A stretch of 11,329 nucleotides of DNA, from the NCBI GenBank assembly GCA_024278345.1, contig JAJRTK010000363.1, positions 1-11,329 on the forward strand. Reading direction: 5' to 3'. This DNA comes from a bacterium (GTDB taxonomy: Bacteria > CSSED10-310 > JAJRTK01). Every line of letters begins with the position of its first letter. Position 1 is the first letter of the stretch. Below are positions 6,812-11,329 of the stretch, one piece after another. Position numbers and translations under genes: made by a program. The notes beneath the pieces were generated by a model. That model was not told the origin of the DNA, did not search any database, and worked only from the letters and a program-made list of their open reading frames with translations.

Positions 6812-6990
6812 AGACCTATTTGTTCAAACTTGGAAAGACCGAAGTCTGGAGGCGCCACCTTTCGGACGAAATCGCCAGGGATCAGGCTCGAGCCCTGGCG
6901 GCAAAACAGAAGGTCAGCGTGGAAGTGTGGCGATCGACGCTTCGTGGCAAGGCCATGCTCGGCGTCGAAAAAGGCGAAGAGCGTGCATAG
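6808..6990 (+). CDS. Small uncharacterised charged protein, 60 aa
   Basis: Not recognised. The sequence is rich in Lys, Arg, Glu and Ala and looks soluble, with a helical middle (LSDEIARDQARALAAKQK). A GGAG lies ten bases before the ATG. It overlaps the preceding small gene by 4 bases and the following membrane-anchored gene by 8, so all three are probably translated together. An alternative is the longer frame opening at 6830 on the next reading frame, but that would put an unrelated basic stretch before a clean membrane helix. Confidence 0.55.
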   Translation: MKTYLFKLGKTEVWRRHLSDEIARDQARALAAKQKVSVEVWRSTLRGKAMLGVEKGEERA

Positions 6991-7792
6991 GATCTATTCG
7001 ATTCTCGTTGTCGGGATTTGGCTCGCCTTGATGGGGTACCAGACCTACGAGGGTTATCTCCGCCCCCGCACCGAAACGGAACGAGTGACGGAGCTTTTCG
7101 AGCCGTGGGAAGTCTTTTACCTCCTGGAAGCCGGGAAAGCGGAGCGGGGTTTCTTCGCCGAGCGCCTATTTCTCAACGCGACATCCACGGGCTGGATTCG
7201 GGAGTCAAGAGGCTTTTATGGAACCCTGCCCACGGATTCGGTATTACTCAACTCGGCCTTGGATCTCACCTCTTCGGGGCGCCTCAGGGGATTTCGCATT
7301 CAGATTCGGTCTCTGGCCCGCTCCGTGGATATCCTGGGCGACAGCACCCTCGACGGCTTCGTGGTGACGGTGCGCCTTGGCGACGAAAAGCCCTTCGACA
7401 AAATGCCTGTCCCCGTGCCGGATCTCGGTTCCTTGAGACTCGATCTTCCCCTGTTGGGATTGGGGAAACTCCCGTGCCCGGGCTCCCTGGAGCTTCCTCT
7501 TCCGGCGGCGCCGGGGATCTCGTTCCGCTCGATCCGGTTCGAGCTAGAGCCGGAACAAAACCCGCTTCCCACGGTCGAAAGAAAAAAGGTCCTGTCGATT
7601 CTGGTGGACCGGAGGAGATATCGTGGCCTGCTGTCGGCTGACGGTATGCTGGACGAGCTGGATCTTGGACACGGCATGCGCCTTCGGCGGGCCAACCGCC
7701 GGCTCATGAGATCGTTCGTGGATCGAAGAAATGCGCTTCTGGATGCCATGGACGGTCGGCGGCGCCAAGAAACGGGGCCTTCCAAGGAGTAG
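6983..7792 (+). CDS. Uncharacterised protein with N-terminal membrane anchor, 269 aa
   Basis: Not assigned to a family. Starting from GTG at 6983 gives MHRIYSILVVGIWLALMGYQTYE, a single membrane helix at about 4-20 and no cleavage motif, so it is probably an anchored protein with its bulk outside the cytoplasm. The rest has beta-type alternation with repeated Leu/Pro/Gly segments (PDLGSLRLDLPLLGLGKLP) and an Arg-rich C-terminus. The frame is open up to an ATG at 6830, but that overlaps the 60-aa gene completely and would bury the helix. It overlaps the upstream gene by 8 bases and lies 170 bases before the ATPase gene, so a role with the exporter is plausible (inference). Confidence 0.7.
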   Translation: MHRIYSILVVGIWLALMGYQTYEGYLRPRTETERVTELFEPWEVFYLLEAGKAERGFFAERLFLNATSTGWIRESRGFYGTLPTDSVLLNSALDLTSSGRLRGFRIQIRSLARSVDILGDSTLDGFVVTVRLGDEKPFDKMPVPVPDLGSLRLDLPLLGLGKLPCPGSLELPLPAAPGISFRSIRFELEPEQNPLPTVERKKVLSILVDRRRYRGLLSADGMLDELDLGHGMRLRRANRRLMRSFVDRRNALLDAMDGRRRQETGPSKE

Positions 7793-7835
7793 TTTTGGAT
7801 TTTGCGGGCTGTGGAGCCATCCCCGCGGCGAAGGG

Positions 7836-7880
7836 GGCGAGCAGTGGGCGGCGGAGCGCCCGATGGGAGCGGAAGGCAAC
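7836..7880 (+). repeat. Dispersed ~47-bp repeat, copy C
   Basis: It begins GGCGAGCAGTGGGCG and ends GATGGGAGCGGAAGGCAAC. It matches the minus-strand copy at 10450-10404 with five substitutions and a two-base gap, and matches the minus-strand copy at 11183-11234 similarly. It sits in the 170-base gap between the membrane-anchored protein and the ABC ATPase and is inverted relative to the other two copies. Confidence 0.7.
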
Positions 7881-7962
7881 TCAAAGGATTCAAGGAACGG
7901 ACAAAGGTGAGCAAGAACGGGCTTTTCACTGATTCCACCCCGTGCAGAGGTGACCTATCCTC

Positions 7963-8700
7963 ATGATTCGGATCAAAAATCTGGTCAAGACATTTGGCGC
8001 GACGACCGTTCTCCACGGCCTCGACCTCGAGATCGGCAAGGGAGAGTTCTTTTGCTTTCTTGGACCCAACGGCGCCGGAAAGACGACCACGATCAAAATC
8101 TTGACCGGACTCCTGCTTCCCACATCGGGACGGGCTCTTGTGGGTGGCCATGACGTCGCCTTGGAACCCCTTGCCGCAAAGCGCCTCATGGCCTACATTC
8201 CGGATCATCCATTTCTGTACGGAAAGCTGACAGCCATGGAGTTTCTGGAGTTCGTGGCCGGGCTCTACGAACTTCCTCGCACCGAGCTCATGCGGCGGGG
8301 CCCGGAGCTCTTGGATCAATTCGGGATCGGCGACGATCAGGATCGCCTCGTAGAGGATTTTTCCCACGGAATGCGGCAAAAACTGGTCTTCGCCGCCGCG
8401 TTTCTGCACCGGCCCGAGGTTCTTGTGGTGGACGAACCTTGGGTAGGCCTCGATCCTCTGTCCATCCGGAGCATCAAACGGTTTCTGAAAGAAGAGACGG
8501 CCAAGGGACTGACGATCTTCATGTCCACGCACACCTTGACCCTGGCCCAGGAACTGTCGGACCGGATCGGCATTCTCCACCGCGGTGAGCTGCTCTCCCT
8601 TGGTACAGCCGAAAGCTTGCTGGAGACTCTGGGAGGCGGCGACCTGGAGGATGCCTTCCTGGCGATGACGGCGGACGAAGCGGAAGGCGGAGCGAGCTGA
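7963..8700 (+). CDS. ABC transporter ATP-binding protein (ABC-2 type exporter)
   Basis: 245 residues, a complete single nucleotide-binding domain that powers the adjacent permease. Walker A is GPNGAGKTT (34-42), the signature is FSHGMRQK (133-140), Walker B is VLVVDEP (153-159), the D-loop is GLDP (162-165) and the switch His is H190 in STH. The Q-loop position reads YIPDHPFLYGKLT, with Asp81 where Gln is usual. The ATG has AGAGGTGA about nine bases upstream. The stop overlaps the permease start by one base (TGATG), indicating coupled translation. The HGMRQK signature is common in ATPases paired with ABC-2 membrane subunits; the substrate cannot be told from sequence. Confidence 0.95.
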   Translation: MIRIKNLVKTFGATTVLHGLDLEIGKGEFFCFLGPNGAGKTTTIKILTGLLLPTSGRALVGGHDVALEPLAAKRLMAYIPDHPFLYGKLTAMEFLEFVAGLYELPRTELMRRGPELLDQFGIGDDQDRLVEDFSHGMRQKLVFAAAFLHRPEVLVVDEPWVGLDPLSIRSIKRFLKEETAKGLTIFMSTHTLTLAQELSDRIGILHRGELLSLGTAESLLETLGGGDLEDAFLAMTADEAEGGAS

Positions 8701-10394
8701 TGCTGGGAAACGCCGGTCACGGTCTCCGGCCGCTTCTTTGGGTCAAGGGCCGAGTATTGCGCCATCTTGTGAGAAACTTCTTCTCCGGCGGAATCGTGGC
8801 CCCCATATCCGTCGCGGTCATCGGCACACTCTTCACCGTGGGAGGGGCGGCGCTCTTCCTGGCAGCTCTCCAATTTCTTGCCTCCTTCCCCACCGTAGGG
8901 TCGCTCCTTGTGGATCGCATCCTGATCCTCTTTTTCGTGACTCTCATGGTGATGCTCACCTTTTCGGCAATGCTCATCTCTTTTTCGACGCTTTACAAAG
9001 CCGAGGAGATGAAGCTTCTGTGGACGCTTCCCATTGGTCCCGTGGCCCTCTTTCGAGCCCGGACGGGCGAATCGATTTTTCTTGCCGCCTGGGCATTCAT
9101 CGTGCTCGGCGGGCCCATGCTTATCTGCTGGGGAGTCGTCCAGGGCGCCAAGGCGGAATTCTACGTAGTACTTCCCTTGCTCCTTATTCCCTTCACGCTG
9201 GTCTGCGGGCTTGCGGGCGCGCTGCTCACGCTTGGGCTCGCCTACATCTTCCCGCGGCTGAGTTGGCGCACACTCTGCGTTTTGGTGGGACTCGCGGCCC
9301 TTGCGGCCGGCGGCTATGTCCTGGCGGCTTTCGAGGTCTGGCGCGTTCGCGGCTCCAGCTCCCTGGTTCTCTTGAACCAGATCCTGGTGGGGCTGCACAA
9401 TCTCCAATCTCCTTTGGCACCCAGTTATTGGGCCTTTGCGGGACTGGGAGCCGCTGCCCGGGGAAACCTGGCCTCCGCCGCGAAGTTCGGAGCGCTGCTT
9501 TGGATCAATGTGCTGATGCTGGAAGTCGTCTTGGCTCGCTTCGTGCCAAGGCTCTTCTTTCCCGGCTACTCCGCCCTTTCCAAGGCGAGCGGGCGACCCG
9601 GCCGAAAATTTGGTCAAGGCATCCTTGCGTGGCTGGGCCGGCGCCTATGGTTTCTGCAACCGGCGGAAGCAGCGCTCAGCCTTCGGGATTTCCGGCTTTT
9701 CTGGCGCGATCCGGCCCAGTGGAGCCAGTTCCTTCTCTTCGCCATGCTCATGGCGGTCTACGTGGGGAACATCCAGCACCTTCCCCGAGGAGTGAATTCC
9801 CCCGTCTGGATCAACATCCTCCACTACCTGAACCTGCTCTCATGCGCCCTTCTGCTGGCGACGCTCACGTCCCGCTTCATCTATCCTCTCGTGAGCTTGG
9901 AAGGAAAAACTTTCTGGGTTGTCGGCCTCGCGCCTATCAGCCGCTCCCGACTCCTGCGGCAAAAACTCTGGCTCAGCCTCTCCACCACCCTCGTCTTCTC
10001 CGAAATCATGGTGGCCGCCTCCTGCTACCGGATGGCTATTCCCATGACCCGGATCGCCGAATTCTGCCTGGTGATCCTGCTGATGAACCTCACGCTCTCC
10101 AGCGTGGCCGTGGGCTTTGCCGCCATCTACCCAAACTTTGAGGAAGACAACCCATCCAAAATCGTCAACGGCGCTGGCGGAATCATCAATTTCTTCGCCA
10201 GCCTCACGTACACCGTGATTTCCGTTCTCGTTCTAGCTGCACCGCACCATTTCCTCCAAAGTGAACAGATCACTCCCGACGCCACAGGGTGGTGGATCAA
10301 CGCCAGTTGGGTGGCTTTCATCGCCATGAGCCTCGCTTTCGGCACGATCCCTCTCTTATTGGGAATGACCCGTTTCCGGCGCTTCGAATTCTGA
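8700..10394 (+). CDS. ABC-2 type exporter permease, about 12 membrane helices
   Basis: 564 residues, roughly twice the length of a simple ABC-2 half-permease, with about 12 hydrophobic segments (near 35-57, 72-95, 125-148, 155-180, 190-212, 262-282, 344-358, 370-390, 425-445, 452-477, 490-515 and 530-555). Cytoplasmic coupling-type stretches are visible: YKAEEMKLLWTLPIGPVALF (99-118), LRDFRLFWRDPAQWSQ (328-343) and EGKTFWVVGLAPISRSRLL (401-419). NFEEDNPSKIVNGAGGIINF (479-498) resembles the large 'putative ABC exporter' permeases. One ATPase gene precedes it directly, so the likely complex is two ATPases with this permease. It is the last gene of the cluster; no T-tract terminator is seen after it, only the repeat at 10402. 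Confidence 0.92.
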   Translation: MLGNAGHGLRPLLWVKGRVLRHLVRNFFSGGIVAPISVAVIGTLFTVGGAALFLAALQFLASFPTVGSLLVDRILILFFVTLMVMLTFSAMLISFSTLYKAEEMKLLWTLPIGPVALFRARTGESIFLAAWAFIVLGGPMLICWGVVQGAKAEFYVVLPLLLIPFTLVCGLAGALLTLGLAYIFPRLSWRTLCVLVGLAALAAGGYVLAAFEVWRVRGSSSLVLLNQILVGLHNLQSPLAPSYWAFAGLGAAARGNLASAAKFGALLWINVLMLEVVLARFVPRLFFPGYSALSKASGRPGRKFGQGILAWLGRRLWFLQPAEAALSLRDFRLFWRDPAQWSQFLLFAMLMAVYVGNIQHLPRGVNSPVWINILHYLNLLSCALLLATLTSRFIYPLVSLEGKTFWVVGLAPISRSRLLRQKLWLSLSTTLVFSEIMVAASCYRMAIPMTRIAEFCLVILLMNLTLSSVAVGFAAIYPNFEEDNPSKIVNGAGGIINFFASLTYTVISVLVLAAPHHFLQSEQITPDATGWWINASWVAFIAMSLAFGTIPLLLGMTRFRRFEF

Positions 10395-10401
10395 GAGGTC
10401 A

Positions 10402-10453
10402 GTGTTGGGTTCCGCTCGCATCGGGCGCAGTCCGTCGCCCGCTGCTCGCCATG
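10402..10453 (-). repeat. Dispersed 52-bp repeat, copy B
   Basis: It matches 11183-11234 at 46 of 52 bases in the same orientation, and 7836-7880 in inverted orientation. Read on the minus strand it would encode MASSGRRTAPDASGTQH then stop, closely like the first 17 codons of the frame carrying the Avd-like pseudogene. It begins eight bases after the permease stop. The differences between copies are not biased to A, so it is not a DGR template/variable repeat pair. Confidence 0.8.
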
Positions 10454-10622
10454 CCCCCCCGGCGCCAACCCAAAGCCGCACACCCTACACCCACGCCATC
10501 ACGGCGCGCCCCGAACCCGGCTCAACCTCCGGCTCTTCCCGAACCACCCCAACAAGGCTGTGCAGGCCCAAGGACCCGCTCGCAATATCCCTCCGCCCCT
10601 CCCTTTCCCACCCCGCGACTGC
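10454..10622. other. Non-coding stretch after the reverse transcriptase remnant
   Basis: About 170 bases, C-rich on the plus strand. No family-like protein is seen in any frame. It may be decayed retroelement or intergenic sequence. Confidence 0.4.
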
Positions 10623-10838
10623 TCAAAACAGGTACCACCCGAGGGAAGAAGCAAGGGTCCGCCCCAGCTTTTCACGGGCAACGTTCGGGAGCCTCCGACG
10701 CATTCGGCGAAGCCCCTGCCTTCCGGGATCAATCCCCTTCGGGCCAACCCGGGCTCCCAAATAGTTGACTTGACATCGAGTAGACCGGACATGCCGCTTC
10801 CCGGAATGCAGCTCCAACCTTCGGTTTTCCGCCAACCA
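10623..10838 (-). pseudogene. C-terminal (thumb) remnant of a DGR-type reverse transcriptase
   Basis: About 71 codons ending in TGA at 10623. The peptide starts WLAENRRLELHSGKRHVRS, continues TRCQVNYLGARVGPKGIDPG and RQGLRRMRRRL, and ends REKLGRTLASSLGWYLF. In group II-intron-like and DGR reverse transcriptases, the segment after the YxDD catalytic motif follows the pattern L-x-L-H-P-x-K ... G-V-x-F-L-G-x-x-V-x-P-x-G ... R-R-x-R-R-R-L ... S-x-L-G, and this stretch follows it closely. The fingers and palm, including YxDD, are absent: directly upstream lies the Avd-like gene in another frame. The element cannot therefore be active. Recognition is by pattern, not by search, and a thumb of another reverse transcriptase class is possible. 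Confidence 0.6.
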
Positions 10839-11233
10839 ACAAGAAATGGCCCCACACCAGCTTTTCAACTTTGCCTGACAATCGGAAACAACCCACGCCG
10901 ATCCAAAAGCCCCACACTCTCCGCCAACCGAATTCGCACCCGTAATTCCACTAATGCTCGATCCGCGTCTTCCACGCCCTCCACCCTACCATATCCGTGA
11001 AGAGCAAGGGCTATCCGCGACAGCAGCTCCAGCGATGACTCCAGGATCTGACGGCCCAACACCGACGAGCAATTCCTCACCAACTTCCCGTGGAGCCACG
11101 CCCTCAGATCATACGACCCCACGAAAAGTGGGTCGTGCTCTTCTTTTAGGGCGGAGTTCTCGGCAAACCCTTTGTCTTCTTCGTGTTGCGTTCCGCTCCC
11201 ATCGGTCGCCATCCGACGCCCGCTGCTCGCCAT
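10834..11233 (-). pseudogene. avd: Avd-like four-helix-bundle protein (DGR accessory), frameshifted
   Basis: In DGRs, Avd is a small four-helix barrel that binds the reverse transcriptase and template RNA. From about residue 34 the frame reads EEHDPLFVGSYDLRAWLHGKL, then GRQILESSLELLSRIALALHG and DADRALVELRVRIRLAESVG followed by LLDRRGLFPI, which has the helix pattern and length of Avd/four-helix-bundle proteins. It stops at 10865, but the next frame supplies the expected last helix (RLSGKVEKLVWGHFLLVGG), so a single-base indel near 10870-10885 has split the gene. The first ~20 codons come from the dispersed repeat copy A, and the true start is unclear. The reverse transcriptase tail follows at once. 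Alternative: a stand-alone 23S-insert-type four-helix bundle. Confidence 0.6.
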
Positions 11234-11234
11234 G
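11183..11234 (-). repeat. Dispersed 52-bp repeat, copy A
   Basis: It shares 46 of 52 bases with 10402-10453 in direct orientation and resembles 7836-7880 in inverted orientation. On the minus strand it encodes MASSGRRMATDGSGTQH, in frame with the Avd-like sequence. Copies A and B bracket the retroelement remnant. Confidence 0.8.
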
Positions 11235-11257
11235 ATCGCCCTCTTCGCTCCATTGCC

Positions 11258-11329
11258 CTAGGGCTGGAGCACCACCCGTTTTTCGGACCGGCCTCTTCCG
11301 TTGGAGCCCCCATGGCGGATGCCGGTGGG
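11258..11329 (-). CDS. Possible 3' end of a gene, perhaps a DGR target, cut by the window edge
   Basis: Twenty-three codons from the window edge end in TAG at 11258, reading GIRHGGSNGRGRSEKRVVLQP at the end. DGR target proteins with a C-type lectin or formylglycine-enzyme-like fold commonly end in a variable region finishing near GFRVVL plus a few residues, after a GGS motif. GGS and RVVLQP here are suggestive. The position just upstream of the Avd-like gene is where a target is expected. With so few codons this is weak. Confidence 0.25.
   Translation of the reverse strand, partial: PTGIRHGGSNGRGRSEKRVVLQP

Noticed and set aside
7300-8580. 426-codon open frame on the minus strand
   Set aside because: Antisense to the membrane-anchored protein and ABC ATPase genes; the ATPase strand has all catalytic motifs.
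8337-9617. 426-codon minus-strand frame, rich in Lys, Glu, Gly and His
   Set aside because: Antisense to the ABC genes; the composition is what membrane-helix codons give when read backwards.
10421-10440. CGGGCG/CGCCCG hairpin after the permease as a terminator
   Set aside because: No T-tract follows, and it lies inside the dispersed repeat.
10402-11234. 52-bp repeat pair as a DGR template/variable repeat
   Set aside because: The six differences are spread over G, C, T and A; DGR mutagenesis would alter almost only template A positions.

Overview
The window reads as a chromosomal stretch of a GC-rich Gram-negative bacterium. Supporting signs are an outer-membrane beta-barrel protein with an Ala-Trp-Ala signal-peptidase site, a sulfatase-fold protein with a lipoprotein-like N-terminus, Shine-Dalgarno starts, and sigma70-like promoter hexamers. 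I cannot name the lineage. No tRNA, rRNA, CRISPR array or intact transposase was seen.

Layout. Positions 7-223 hold a palindrome-rich repeat element with no gene. On the minus strand, 3327 to 266 is a two-gene operon: a NodU/TobZ-type O-carbamoyltransferase followed, with a 4-base GTGA overlap, by a sulfatase-fold protein whose catalytic position is Thr. Upstream of it, also on the minus strand, is a small outer-membrane beta-barrel gene (4386-3775) with its own terminator. Divergent from the barrel gene is a secreted protein (4906-6036) made of a Ser/Arg/Gly-rich block, a Gly/Tyr-rich block and a C-terminal PEGA domain. Positions 6119-6566 are non-coding and full of hairpin-forming direct and inverted repeats.

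From 6620 to 10394 there is a plus-strand cluster: two small uncharacterised proteins, a membrane-anchored uncharacterised protein, an ABC ATPase and a 12-helix ABC-2 type exporter permease. Four of the five genes overlap a neighbour by 1 to 8 bases. The exception is a 170-base gap before the ATPase, which carries one copy of a dispersed repeat. ATPase and permease together should form an exporter; its substrate is not evident.

The last 900 bases look empty at first. Read on the minus strand, they contain what I interpret as a decayed diversity-generating retroelement (DGR). There is an Avd-like four-helix-bundle gene broken by a frameshift, fused directly to the C-terminal (thumb) end of a DGR-type reverse transcriptase whose catalytic core is missing. 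A few codons at the window edge may be the end of a target gene. Copies of a ~50-bp dispersed repeat bracket this remnant (10402-10453 and 11183-11234), and a third inverted copy lies before the ABC genes (7836-7880). The DGR remnant, the SR/GY-rich PEGA protein and the hairpin repeat families are the parts most worth a second look.
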